Origin: Ipomoea triloba
Taxonomy: Eukaryota; Streptophyta; Magnoliopsida; Solanales; Convolvulaceae
DNA: 64,000 nucleotides
Assembly (NCBI RefSeq): GCF_003576645.1
Contig: NC_044922.1
Coordinates: 7,073,204-7,137,203, forward strand
Direction: 5' to 3'
The position numbers were made by a program, and so were the translations under genes. The notes under the pieces were generated by a model. That model ran no database searches. It saw nothing but the letters and a program-made list of their open reading frames with translations, and was not told the DNA's origin. Positions 12,236 to 25,103 of this stretch are shown here, one piece after another. The number at the start of each line of letters is the position of its first letter. The first letter of the stretch is position 1.

Positions 12236-14488
12236 GACATTTATATTTACCTGTTATTATAGGTCACTAAGAAGTTATTATGCCTTGATGTCTTAATTGA
12301 CATTTTTATGTATCTAATTGAAACTTTAAAAAGTTTGAGGCTAATTGACTTTACAGATAAAGTAGGATGGCCTAATTGATACATTTTATGCAAAAAAAAA
12401 AATTGACATTTATATTTACCTGGTATTACAGGTCACCAACAGGTAATTATGCCTTGATGACTAAATTGACATTTTTATGTATCTTATTGCAACTTTAAAA
12501 AGTTTGGGGGCCTAATTGACTTTACAGATAAAGTTTGATGGCCTATTTGATACATTGTATGCAAAAAAGAAATGGCATTTATATTTATCTGAGATTACAG
12601 GTCACTAATAGGTAATTATTCCTTGATGACTGAATTGACATTTTTATATATCTAATTGCAACTTTAAAAATTTTAAGGGCCAAATTGACTTTACAGATAA
12701 AGTTTGATGGCCTAATTGATATATTTTATGCAAAAAAAATTGACATTTATATTTACCTGGTATTACAGGTCACCAACAGGTAATTATGCATTTATGACTA
12801 AATTGATATTTGTATGTATCTAATTGCAACTTTAAAAAGTTTGAGCGCCTGATTGACTTTAAAGATAAAGTTTGACCGCCTATCTGTTACATTTTATGCA
12901 AAAAAAAATGACATTAATGTTTACCTGGTATTACAGGTCACTAACAGGTAATTACGCCTTGATGACTAAATTGACATTTTTATGTATCTAATTGCAACTT
13001 TAAAAAGTTTGAGAGCCTAATTGACTTTACAGATAAAGTTTGATGGCCTATTTGATACATTTTATGCAAAGAATATTTACATTTATATTTACCTGTTATT
13101 ACAGGTTACTAACAGGTAATTATGCATTGATGACTAAATTGACATTTTTATGTAACTAATTGCAACTATAAAAAGTTTGAGGGCCTAATTGACTTTACTG
13201 ATAAAGTTTGTTGGCCTATTTGATACATTTTATGCAAAGAAAATTTACATTTATATTTACCTGGTATTACAGGTTACTAACAGGTAATTATGCATTGATG
13301 ACTAAATTGACATTTTTATGTAACTAATTGCAACTATAAAAAGTTTGAGGGCCTAATTGACTTTACAGATAAAGTTTGTTGGCCTATTTGATACATTTTA
13401 TGCAAAAAAAAGTGACATTTATATTTACCTGGTATTATAGGTCACTAACAGGTAATTATGCCTTGATAACTAAATTGACATTTTTATGTATCTAATTGCA
13501 ACTTTAAAAAGTTTGAGGGCCTAATTGACTTTACAGATAAAGTTTGATGGCCTATTTGATACATTTTATGCAAAAAAAAGTGACATTTATATTTACCTGG
13601 TATTACAGGTCACTAACAGGTAATTATGCCTTGATGACTGAATTGACATTTTTATATATCTAATTGCAACTTTAAAAATTTTAAGGGCCAAATTGACTTT
13701 ACAGATAAAGCTTGATGGCCTAATTGATATATTTTATGCAAAAAAAAATTGACATTTATATTTACCTGGTATTACAGGTCACTAACAGGTAATTATGCAT
13801 TGATGACTAAATTGATATTTTTATGTATCTAATTGCAACTTTAAAAAGTTTGAGGGCCTAATTGACTTTACAGATAAAGTTTGTTGGCCTATTTCATACA
13901 TTTTATGCAAAAAATAAATTGACATTTATATTTTCCTGTGATTACAGGACACTAACACGTAATTATGCCTTGATTTCTTAATTGACATTTTTATGTATCT
14001 AATTGAAACTTTAAAAAGTTTGAGAGCCTAATTGACTTTACAGATAAAGTAAGATGGCCTAATTGATACATTTTATGCAAAAAAAAAAATTGACATTTAT
14101 AATTACCTGGTATTACAGATCACCAACAGGTAATTATGCCTTGATGACTAAATTGATATTTTTATTTATCTAATTGCAACTTTAAAAAGTTTGAGGGCCT
14201 AATTGACTTTACAGATAAAGTTTGTGGGCCTATTTGATACATTTTATGCACAGAAAATTTACATTTATATTTACCTGGTATTACAGGTCAGTAAAAGGTA
14301 ATTATGCATTGATGACTAAATTGATATTTTTATTTATCTAATTGAAACTTTCAAAAGTTATAGGGCCTAATTGACTTTACAGATAAATTTTGACGGCCTA
14401 TTTGTTATATTTTATGCAAAAAAAATGACATTGATGTTTACCTGGTATTACAGGTCACTAACAAGTAATTACGCCTTGATGACTAAAT

Positions 14489-14680
14489 TGACATTTTTAT
14501 GCATCCAATTGCAACTTTAAAAAGTTTAAGTGACATTTTTATGCATCCAATTGCAACTTTAAAAAGTTTAAGGGCCTTTTTTATGCATCCAATTGCAACT
14601 TTAAAAAGTTTAAGGGCCTAATTGACTTATCCAATTGCAACTTTAAAAAGTTTAAGGGCCTAATTGACTTTACAGATAAA
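14489..14680 (+). repeat. Shingled duplication cluster
   Basis: The segment TTATGCATCCAATTGCAAC with the following AAAAAGTTTAAG appears four times within about 190 bases. Each copy starts slightly later in the monomer and extends further on, from GTTTAAG to GGCC to CTAATTGACTT to full read-through. Shared parts are identical. The layout looks like overlapping short sequences laid end to end. Confidence 0.75.
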
Positions 14681-15577
14681 GTTTGTTGGCCAATTTCATA
14701 CATTTTATGCAAAAAATAAATTGACATTTATATTTTCCTGTGATTACAGGACACTAACACGTAATTATGTCTTGATTTCTTAATTGACAATTTTATGTAT
14801 CTAATTGAAACTTTAAAAAGTTTGAGAGCCTAATTGACTTTACAGATAAAGTAAGATGGCCTAACCGATACATTTTATGCAAAAAAAAAAAAATTGACAT
14901 TTATAATTACCTGGTATTACAGATCACCAACAGGTAATTATGCCTTGATGACTAAATTGATATTTTTATTTATCTAATTGCAACTTTAAAAAGTTTGAGA
15001 GCCTAATTGACTTTACAGATAAAGTAAGATGGCCTAACCGATACATTTTATGCAAAAAAAAAAAAATTGACATTTATAATTACCTGGTATTACAGATCAC
15101 CAACAGGTAATTATGCCTTGATGACTGAATTGACATTTTAATATATCTAATTGCAACATTAAAAATTTTAAGGGCCAAATTGACTTTACAGATAAAGTTT
15201 GATGGTCTAATTGATATATTTTATGCAAAAAAAATTGACATTTATATTTACCTGGTATTACAGGTCACTAACAGGTAATTACGCCTTGATGACTAAATTG
15301 ACATTTTTATGTATCTAATTGCAACTTTAAAAAGTTTGAGAGCCTAATTGACTTTACAGATAAAGTAAGATGGCCTAATTGATACATTTTATGCAAAAAA
15401 AAAAAAACAAAATGACATTTATAATTACCTGGTATTACAGATCACCAACAGGTAATTATGCCTTGATGACTAAATTGATATTTTTATTTATCTAATTGCA
15501 ACTTTAAAAAGTTTGATGTCCTATTTGACTTTACAGATAAAGTTTGATGTCCTATTTGATACATTTTATGCAAAAAA

Positions 15578-15808
15578 NNNNNNNNNNNNNNNNNNNNNNN
15601 NNNNNNNNNNNNNNNNNNNNNNNNNNNNNNNNNNNNNNNNNNNNNNNNNNNNNNNNNNNNNNNNNNNNNNNNNNNNNNNNNNNNNNNNNNNNNNNNNNNN
15701 NNNNNNNNNNNNNNNNNNNNNNNNNNNNNNNNNNNNNNNNNNNNNNNNNNNNNNNNNNNNNNNNNNNNNNNNNNNNNNNNNNNNNNNNNNNNNNNNNNNN
15801 NNNNNNNN
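15578..15808. other. Assembly gap (231 N)
   Basis: A run of N interrupts the array. Satellite of the same orientation lies on both sides, with GTTTGATGTCC/ATGCAAAAAA on the left and GTTTGAGGGCC on the right. Open frames crossing it are artefacts of the N run. Confidence 0.98.
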
Positions 15809-16859
15809 GTTTGAGGGCCTAATTGACTTTACAGATAAAGTTTGATGTCCTATTTGATACATTTTATGCAAAAAAAAAATGCCATATATATTTACCTGGG
15901 ATTACAGGTCACTAACAGGTAATTATGCCTTGATGACTGAATTGACATTTTAATATATCTAATTGCAACATTAAAAATTTTAAGGGCCAAATTGACTTTA
16001 CAGATAAAGTTTGATGGCCTAATTGATATATTTTATGCAAAAAAAATTGACATTTATATTTACCTGATATTACAGGTCACCAACAGGTAATTATGCATTT
16101 ATGACTAAATTGATATTTGTATGTATCTAATTGAAACTTTAAAAAGTTTGAGGCCTGATTGACTTTAACGATAAAGTTTGACCGCCTATCTGTTACATTT
16201 TATGCAAAAAAAAAAATGACATTAATGTTTACCTGGTATTACAGGTCACTAACAGGTAATTACGCCTTGATGACTAAATTGACATTTTTATGCATCCAAT
16301 TGCAACTTTAAAAAGTTTAAGGGCCTAATTGACTTCACAGATAAAGTTTGATGGCCTATTTGATACATTTTATGCAAAGAAAATTTACATTTATATTTAC
16401 CTGGTATTACAGGTCACTAACATTTAATTATGCGTTGATTAGTAAATTCACATTTTTATGTATCTAATTGCAACTTTAAAAAGTTTGAAGGCCTAATTGA
16501 CTTTACAGATAAAGTTTGATGGCTTATTAGATACATTTTATGCAAAAAAAATTGACATTTATATTTACCTGGTATTACAGGTCACTAATAGGTAATTATG
16601 CATTGATGAATAAATTGATATTTTTATGTATCTAATTGGAACTTTAAAAAGTTTGAGGGCCTAATTGACTTTACAGATAAAGATGTTGGCCTATTTGATA
16701 AATTTTATGCAAAAAATAAATTGACATTTATATTTACCTGTGATTACAGGACACTAACACGTAATTATGCCTTGATTTCTTAATTGACATTTTTATGTAT
16801 CTAATTGAAACTTTAAAAAGTTTGAGAGCCTAATTGACTTTACAGATAAAGTAAGATGG

Positions 16860-17105
16860 CCTAATTGATACATTTTTGACTTTACAGATAAAGTAAGATG
16901 GCCTAATTGATACATTTTATACTTTACAGATAAAGTAAGATGGCCTAATTGATACATTTTATGCAAAAAAAAAAAAGTAAGATGGCCTAATTGATACATT
17001 TTATGCAAAAAAAAAAAAGTAAGATGGCCTAATTGATACATTTTATGCAAAAAAAAAAAAAAAAGATGGCCTAATTGATACATTTTATGCAAAAAAAAAA
17101 AAAAC
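16860..17105 (+). repeat. Shingled duplication cluster with repeated poly(A)
   Basis: The segment AGATGGCCTAATTGATAC plus ATTTTATGC is present six times in 245 bases. Successive copies begin at GACTTTACAG, ACTTTACAG, GTAAGATGG, GTAAGATGG and AGATGG, and the later ones each end in a run of 12 or more A. Normal spacing would be one copy per 168 bases. Confidence 0.75.
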
Positions 17106-19059
17106 AAAATGACATTTATAATTACCTGGTATTACAGATCACCAACAGGTAATTATGCCTTGATGACTAAATTGATATTTTTATTTATCTAATTGCAACT
17201 TTAAAAAGTTTGAGGGCCTAATTGACTTTACAGATAAAGTTTGACGGCCTAATTGTTATATTTTATGCAAAAAAAATGACATTAATGTTTACCTGATATT
17301 ACAGGTCACTAACAGGTAATTACGCATTGATGACTAAATTGATATTTTTATGTATCTAATTGCAACTTTAAAAAGTTTGAGGGCCTAATTGACTTTACAG
17401 ATAAAGTTTGTTGGCCAATTTGATACATTTTATCCAAAAAATAAATTGACATTTGTATTTACTTGTGATTACAGGACACTAACACGTAATTATGCTTTGA
17501 TTTCTTAATTGACATTTTTATGTATCTAATTGAAACTTTAAAAAGTTTGAGAGCCTAATTGACTTTACAAATAAAGTAAGATGGCCTAATTGATACATTT
17601 TATGCAAAAAAAAAAAAAATTGACATTTATAATTACCTGGTATTACAGATCACCAACAGGTAATTATGCCTTGATGACTAAATTGATATTTTTATTTATC
17701 TAATTGCAACTTTAAAAAGTTTGATGTCCTATTTGACTTTACAGATAAAGTTTGATGTCCTATTTGATACATTTTATGCAAAAAAGAAATGCCATTTATA
17801 TTTACCTGGGATTACAGGTCACTAACAGGTAATTATGCCTTGATGACTGAATTGACATTTTAATATATCTAATTGCAACTTTAAAAATTTTAAGGGCCAA
17901 ATTGACTATACAGATAAATTTTGACGGCCTATTTGTTATATTTTATGCAAAAAAAATGACATTAATGTTTACCTGGTATTACAGGTTACTAACAAGTAAT
18001 TACGCCTTGATGACTAAATTGACATTTTTATGCATCCAATTGCAACTTTAAAAAGTTTAAGGGCCTAATTGACTTCACAGATAAAGTTTGATGGCCTATT
18101 TGATACATTTTATGCAAAGAAAATTTACATTTATATTTACCTGGTATTACAGGTCACTAACATGTAATTATGCGTTGATTAGTAAATTCACATTTTTATG
18201 TATCTAATTGCAACTTTAAAAAGTTTGAGGGCCTAATTGACTTTACAGATAAAGTTTGTTGGCCTATTTGATACATTTTATGCAAAAAAAAAATTGACAT
18301 TTATATTTTCCTGTGATTACAGGACACTAACACGTAATTATGCCTTGATTTATTAATTGACATTTTTATGTATCTAATTGAAACTTTAAAAATTTTGAGA
18401 GCCTAATTGACTTTACAGATAAAGTAAGATGGCCTAATTGATAAATTTTATGCAAAAAAAAAAAAATTTGACATTTGTAATTACCTGGTATTACACATCA
18501 CTAACAGGTAATTATGCCTTGATGACTAAATTGATATTTTTATTTATCTAATTGCAACTTTAAAAAGTTTGAGGGCCTAATTGACTTTACAGATAAAGTT
18601 TGTGGGCCTATTTGATACATTTTATGCACATGAAATTTACATTTATATTTACCTGCTATTACAGGTCAGTAAAAGGTAATTATGCATTGATGACTAAATT
18701 GATATTTTTATTTATCTAATTGAAACTTTCAAAAGTTTGAGGGCCTAATTGACTTTACAGATAAATTTTGACGGACTATTTGTTATATTTTATGCTAAAA
18801 AAATGACATTAATGTTTACCTGGTATTACAGGTCACTAACAAGTAATTACGCCTTGATGACTAAATTGACATTTTTATGCATCCAAATGCAACTTTAAAA
18901 GTTTAAGGGCCTAATTGACTTCACAGATAAAGTTTGATGGCCTATTTGATACATTTTATGCAAAGAAAATTTACATTTATATTTACCTAGTATTACAGGT
19001 CACTAACATGTAATTATGCGTTGATTAGTAAATTCACATTTTTATGTATCTAATTGCAA

Positions 19060-19205
19060 CTTTAAAAAGTTTGAGGGCCTAATTGACTTTACAGATAAAG
19101 TCTTTAAAAAGTTTGAGGGCCTAATTGACTTTACAGATAAAGTTTGTTGGCCTATTTGATACCTAATTGACTTTACAGATAAAGTTTGTTGGCCTATTTG
19201 ATACA
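19060..19205 (+). repeat. Shingled duplication cluster
   Basis: CTTTAAAAAGTTTGAGGGCC to AAAGT (19060-19101) is repeated from 19102 and extended to GATAC at 19162. A third piece then restarts at CTAATTGACTTTACAG and continues normally. Shared bases are identical. Confidence 0.7.
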
Positions 19206-20284
19206 TTTTATGCAAAAAAAAAATTGACATTTATATTTTCCTGTGATTACAGGACACTAACACGTAATTATGCCTTGATTTATTAATTGACATTTTTATG
19301 TATCTAATTGAAACTTTAAAAAGTTTGAGAGCCTAATTGACTTTACAGATAAAGTAAGATGGCCTAATTGATACATTTTATGCAAAAAAAAAAAAAATTT
19401 GACATTTATAATTACCTGGTATTACAGATCACTAACAGGTAATTATGCCTTTATGACTAAATTGATATTTTTATTTATCTAATTGCAACTTTAAAAAGTT
19501 TGAGGGCCTAATTGACTTTACAGATAAAGTTTGTGGGCCTATTTGATACATTTTATGCACATGAAATTTACATTTATATTTACCTGCTATTACAGGTCAG
19601 TAAAAGGTAATTATGCATTGATGACTAACGTGATATTTTTATTTATCTAATTGCAACTTTAAAAAGTTTGAGGGCCTAATTGACTTTACAGATAAAGTTT
19701 GTGGGCCTATTTGATACATTTTATGCACATGAAATTTACATTTATATTTACCTGGTATTACAGGTCAGTAAAAGGTAATTATGCATTGATGACTAAATTG
19801 ATATTTTTATTTATCTAATTGAAACTTTCAAAAGTTTGAGGGCCTAATTGACTTTACAGATAAAGTAAGATGGCCTAATTGATACATTTTATGCCAAAAA
19901 AAAAATTGACATTTATATTTTCCTTGGATTACAGGACACTAACACGTAATTATGCCTTGATTTATTAATTGACATTTTTATGTATCTAATTGCAACTTTA
20001 AAATGTTTGAGGGCCTAATTGACTTTACAGATAAAGTAAGATGGCCTAATTGATACATTTTATGCCAAAAAAAAAATTGACATTTATATTTACCTGGTAT
20101 TACAGGTCACTAACATTAATTATGCGTTGATTAGTAAATTCACATTTTTATGTATCTAATTGCAACTTTAAAATGTTTGAGGGCCTAATTGACTTTACAG
20201 ATAAAGTTTGTTGGCCTATTTGATACATTTTATGCAAAAAAAAAATTTGACATTTATATTTTTCTGTGATTACAGGACACTAAC

Positions 20285-20610
20285 ACGTAATTATGCCTTG
20301 ATTTATTAATTGACATTTTTATGTATCTAATTTTATGCCTTGATTTATTAATTGACATTTTTATGTATCTAATTGAAACTTTAAAAATATTAATTGACAT
20401 TTTTATGTATCTAATTGAAACTTTAAAAAGTTTGAGAGCCTAATTTATGTATCTAATTGAAACTTTAAAAAGTTTGAGAGCCTAATTGACTTTACAAATT
20501 GAAACTTTAAAAAGTTTGAGAGCCTAATTGACTTTACAGATAAAGTAAGATGGCCGTTTGAGAGCCTAATTGACTTTACAGATAAAGTAAGATGGCCAAA
20601 TTGATACATT
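20285..20610 (+). repeat. Shingled duplication cluster, six sliding windows
   Basis: Windows of about 45-60 bases follow each other. Each begins some 15-30 bases further into the monomer than the previous one: TTATGCCTTGATTTATTAAT, TATTAATTGACATTTTTATG, TATGTATCTAATTGAAAC, AATTGAAACTTTAAAAAG, then GTTTGAGAGCC. Together they cover one monomer half about six times. This is the clearest of the shingled clusters. Confidence 0.8.
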
Positions 20611-20901
20611 TTATGCAGAAAAAAAAATTGACATTTATAATTACCTGGTATTACAGATCACCAACAGGTAATTATGCCTTGATGACTAAATTGATATTAT
20701 TATTTATCTAATTGCAACTTTAAAAAGTTTGAGGGCCTAATTGACTTTACAGATAAAGTTTGATGTCCTATTTGATACATTTTATGCAAAAAAGAAATGC
20801 CATTTATATTTACCTGGTATTACAGGTCACTAACAAGTAATTACGCCTTGATGACTGAATTGACATTTTAATATATCTAATTGCAACTTTAAAAAGTTTA
20901 A

Positions 20902-20902
20902 N
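20902..20902. other. Single N, contig join
   Basis: The phase jumps here: AAAAAGTTTAA is followed after the N by ATTGCAACTTTAAAATG. The sequence to the right (AAAATGTTTGAGGGCC, GTTAGATGG, GGTTAGCAACAGG) recurs at about 26783-27060. Confidence 0.75.
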
Positions 20903-21245
20903 ATTGCAACTTTAAAATGTTTGAGGGCCTAATTGACTTTACAGATAAAGTTAGATGGCCTAATTGATACATTTTATGCCAAAAAAAAAATTGACATTTA
21001 TATTTACCTGGTATTACAGGTTAGCAACAGGTAATTATGCCTTGATGACTAAATTGATATTTTTATTTATCTAATTGCAACTTTAAAAAGTTTGAGGGCC
21101 TAATTGACTATACAGATAAAGTTTGACGACCTATTTGTTATATTTTATGCTAAAAAAATGACATTAATGTTTACCTGGTATTAGAGGTCACTAAAAAGTA
21201 ATTACGCCTTGATGACTAAATTGACATTTTTATGCATCCAATTGC

Positions 21246-21440
21246 AACTTTAAAAAGTTTAAGGGCCTAATTGACTTCACAGATAAAGTTTGTAAAAAGT
21301 TTAAGGGCCTAATTGACTTCACAGATAAAGTTTGATAAAAGTTTAAGGGCCTAATTGACTTCACAGATAAAGTTTGATGGCCTATTTGGGGCCTAATTGA
21401 CTTCACAGATAAAGTTTGATGGCCTATTTGGTACATTTTA
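21246..21440 (+). repeat. Shingled duplication cluster
   Basis: AGTTTAAGGGCCTAATTGAC with the following TTCACAGATAAAGTTTG is repeated three times, and a fourth copy starts at GGCCTAATTGAC. Copies end successively at GTTTG, GTTTGAT, CTATTTGG and full read-through. Confidence 0.72.
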
Positions 21441-22047
21441 TGCAAAGAAAATTTACATTTATATTTACCTGGTATTACAGGTCACTAACATGTAATTATG
21501 CGTTGATTAGTAAATTCACATTTTTATGTATCTAACTGCAACTTTATAATGTTTGTGGGCCTAATTTACTTTACAGATATAGTTTTTTGGCCTATTTGAT
21601 ACATTTTATGCAAATAAAAAATTGACATTTATATTTTCCTGTGATTACAGGACACTAACACGTAATTATGCCTTGATTTATTAATTGACATTTTTATGTA
21701 TCTAATTGAAACTTTAAAAAGTTTGAGGGCCTAATTGACTTTACAGATAAAGTTTGATGTCCTATTTGATACATTTTATGCAAATAAAAAATTGACATTT
21801 ATATTTTCCTGTGATTACAGGACACTAACACGTAATTATGCCTTGATTTATTAATTGACATTTTTATGTATCTAATTGAAACTTTAAAAAGTTTGAGGGC
21901 CTAATTGACTTTACAGATAAAGTAAGATGGCCAAATTGATACATTTTATGCAAAAAAAAAAATTGACATTTATAATTACCTGGTATTACAGATCACCAAC
22001 AGGTAATTATGCCTTGATGACTAAATTGATATTTTTATGTATCTAAT

Positions 22048-22700
22048 TGCAACTTTAAAATGTTTGAGGGCCTAATTAACTTTACAGATAAAGTAAGATG
22101 GCCTAATTGATATATTTTATGCAAAAAAGAAATGCCATTTATATTTACCTGGTATTACAGATCACCAACAGGTAATTATGCCTTGATGACTAAATAGATA
22201 TTCTTATTTATCTAATTGCAACTTTAAAATGTTTGAGGGCCTAATTAACTTTACAGATAAAGTAAGATGGCCTAATTGATATATTTTATGCAAAAAAGAA
22301 ATGCCATTTATATTTACCTGGTATTACAGATCACCAACAGGTAATTATGCCTTGATGACTAAATAGATATTCTTATTTATCTAATTGCAACTTTAAAATG
22401 TTTGAGGGCCTAATTAACTTTACAGATAAAGTAAGATGGCCTAATTGATATATTTTATGCAAAAAAGAAATGCCATTTATATTTACCTGGTATTACAGAT
22501 CACCAACAGGTAATTATGCCTTGATGACTAAATAGATATTCTTATTTATCTAATTGCAACTTTAAAATGTTTGAGGGCCTAATTAACTTTACAGATAAAG
22601 TAAGATGGCCTAATTGATATATTTTATGCAAAAAAGAAATGCCATTTATATTTACCTGGTATTACAGATCACCAACAGGTAATTATGCCTTGATGACTAA
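22048..22700 (+). repeat. 169-bp monomeric subarray, 4 copies
   Basis: The marker CCTAATTAAC begins at 22071, 22240, 22409 and 22578, exact 169-base steps. Copies also share GTAAGATGGCC, GAAATGCCATTT, CAGATCACCAACAGG and AATAGATATTC. The copies appear identical, whereas flanking monomers differ. Confidence 0.9.
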
Positions 22701-25102
22701 ATTGACATTTTATGTATCTAATTGAAACTTTAAAAAGTTTGAGAGCCTAATTGACTTTACAGATAAAGTAAGATGGCCTAATTGATACATTTTATGCAAA
22801 AAAAAAAATTTGACATTTATAACTACCTGATATTACAGATCACTAACAGGTAATTATGCCTTGATGACTAAATAGATATTCTTATTTATCTAATTGCAAC
22901 TTTAAAAAGTTTGAGGGTCTAATTGACTTTACAGATAAAGTTTGTGGGCCTATTTGATACATTTTATGCACAGGAAATTTACATTTATATTTACCTGGTA
23001 TTACAGGTCAGTAAAAGGTAATTATACATTGATGACTAAATTGATATTTTTATTTATCTAATTGAAACTTTCAAAAGTTTGAGGGCCTAATTGACTTTAC
23101 AGATAAATTTTGACGGCCTATTTGTTATATTTTATGCTAAAAAAATGACATTAATGTTTACCTGGTATTACAGGTCACTAACAAGTAATTACGCCTTGAT
23201 GACTAAATTGAAATTTTTATGCATCCAATTGCAACTTTAAAAAGTTTAAGGGCCTAATTGACTTCACAGATAAAGTTTGATGGCCTATTTGATATATTTT
23301 ATGCAAAGAAAATTTACATTTATATTTACCTGGTATTACAGGTCACTAACAATAATTATGCGTTGATTAGTAAATTCACATTTTTATGTATCTAATTGCA
23401 ACTTTAAAATGTTTGAGGGCCTAATTGACTTTACAGATAAAGTTTGTTGGCCTATTTGATACATTTTATGCAAAAAAAAATTGACATTTATATTTTCCTG
23501 TGATTATAGGACACTAACACGTAATTATGCCTTGATTTATTAATTGACATTTTTATGTATCTAATTGAAACTTTAAAAAGTTTGAGAGCCTAATTGACTT
23601 TACAGATAAAGTAAGATGGCCTAATTGATACATTTTATGCAAAAAAAAAAAATTTTGACATTTATAATTACCTGATATTACAGATCACTAACAGGTAATT
23701 ATGCCTTGATGACTAAATTGATATTTTTATTTATCTAATTGCAACTTTAAAAAGTTTGAGGGCCTAATTGACTTTACAGATAAAGTTTGTTGGCCTATTT
23801 GATACATTTTATGCAAAAAAAAATTGACATTTATATTTACCTGGTATTACAGGTCACTAACAGGTAATTATTCATTGATGACTAAATTGATATTTTTATG
23901 TATCTAATTGCAACTTTAAAAAGTTTGAGGGCCTAATTGACTTTACAGATAAAGTTTGTGGGCCTATTTGATACATTTTATGCACAGGAAATTTACATTT
24001 ATATTACCTAGTATTACAGGTCAGTAAAAGGTAATTATGTATTGATGACTAAATTGATATTTTTGTTTATCTAATTGAAACTTTCAAAAGTTTGAGGGCC
24101 TAATTGACTTTACAGATAAATTTTAACGGCCTATTTGTTATATTTTATGCTAAAAAAATGACATTAATGTTTACCTGGTATTACAGGTCACTAACATTAA
24201 TTATGCGTTGATTAGTAAATTCTTACAGGTCACTAACATTAATTATGCGTTGATTAGTAAATTCACATTTTTATGTATCTAATTGCAACTTTAAAATGTT
24301 TGAGGGCCTAATTGACTTTACAGATAAAGTTTGTTTGCCTATTTGATACATTTTATGCAAAAAAAAAAATTTGACATTTATATTTTTCTGTGATTACAGG
24401 ACACTAACACGTAATTATGCCTTGATTTATTAATTGACATTTTTATGTATCTAATTGAAACTTTAAAAATTTTAAGGGCCAAATTGACTTTACAGATAAA
24501 GCTTGATGGCCTAATTGATATATTTTATGCAAAAAAAAATTGACATTTATATTTACCTGGTATTACAGGTCACTAACATTAATTATGCGTTGATTAGTAA
24601 ATTCACATTTTTATGTATCTAATTGCAACTTTAAAATGTTTGAGGGCCTAATTGACTTTACAGATAAAGTTTGTTTGCCTATTTGATACATTTTATGCAA
24701 AAAAAAAAATTTGACATTTATATTTTTCTGTGATTACAGGACACTAACACGTAATTATGCCTTGATTTATTAATTGACATTTTTATGTATCTAATTGAAA
24801 CTTTAAAAAGTTTTAGAGCCTAATTGACTTTACAGATAAAGTTTGTTTGCCTATTTGATACATTTTATGCAAAAAAAAAAATTTGACATTTATATTTTTC
24901 TGTGATTACAGGACACTAACACGTAATTATGCCTTGATTTATTAATTGACATTTTTATGTATCTAATTGAAACTTTAAAAATTTTAAGGGCCAAATTGAC
25001 TTTACAGATAAAGCTTGATGGCCTAATTGATATATTTTATGCAAAAAAAAATTGACATTTATATTTACCTGGTATTACAGGTCACTAACAGGTAATTATG
25101 CA
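22701..25102 (+). repeat. Mixed satellite monomers
   Basis: The ordered series seen near 286 and 4490 recurs at 22965-23410: ATGCACAGGAAATTTAC, GGTCAGTAAAAGG, GACGGCCTATTTG, GACATTAATGTTTACC, GCATCCAATTGCAAC, then GCGTTGATTAGTAAATTCAC. At 24183-24245 a 40-base piece, GTCACTAACATTAATTATGC onward, is duplicated. Monomers with GTTTGTTTGCC and TTTTTCTGTGATTACAGG repeat at 24320-24970. Confidence 0.85.
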
Positions 25103-25103
25103 N
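25103..25103. other. Single N at left edge of duplicated block
   Basis: The N lies between ATTATGCA and TATCTAATTGCAACTTTAAA. The base after it is the first base of a 1671-bp block that reappears directly after the 25-N gap at 27146-27170, so the N marks a contig join. Confidence 0.8.

Larger units (their letters stand above)
9354..15577 (+). repeat. Mixed satellite monomers
   Basis: About 37 diverged monomers. A palindrome-subfamily block is at 11885-12235, preceded by the related AAAGTGACATGTTTATG monomer near 11415. Two near-identical monomers with TAAAAAGTTTGAGGG after AACTA lie at about 13090-13390. The stretch 14240-14470 repeats the ATGCACAG / GACGGCC / AATTACGCC monomer series seen near 286. 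Shingled duplications lie at 14489-14680. Inverted-repeat monomers are common from 14080 onward. No gene was found. Confidence 0.88.
15809..22047 (+). repeat. Mixed satellite monomers with several shingled duplications
   Basis: About 37 monomers. Recurrent ordered series are visible: AATTACGCC, then GCATCCAATTGCAAC with GACTTCACAG, then GCGTTGATTAGTAAATTCAC, at 16200-16500, 17920-18250 and 18615-19080. Monomers ending ACACGTAATTATGCC with TTGATTTATTAATTGAC are frequent. A single N is at 20902. Shingled clusters lie at 16860-17105, 19060-19205, 20285-20610 and 21246-21440. A duplicated monomer pair lies near 21600-21930. Confidence 0.87.

Noticed and set aside
16793..17107. Minus-strand open frame of about 104 codons with a repeated peptide resembling a tandem-repeat protein
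   Set aside because: It is the translation of the shingled satellite duplication (MYQLGH repeats come from the GGCCTAATTGATACATTTT segment). Similar frames appear wherever the monomer phase lacks stops; there is no conservation or gene context.
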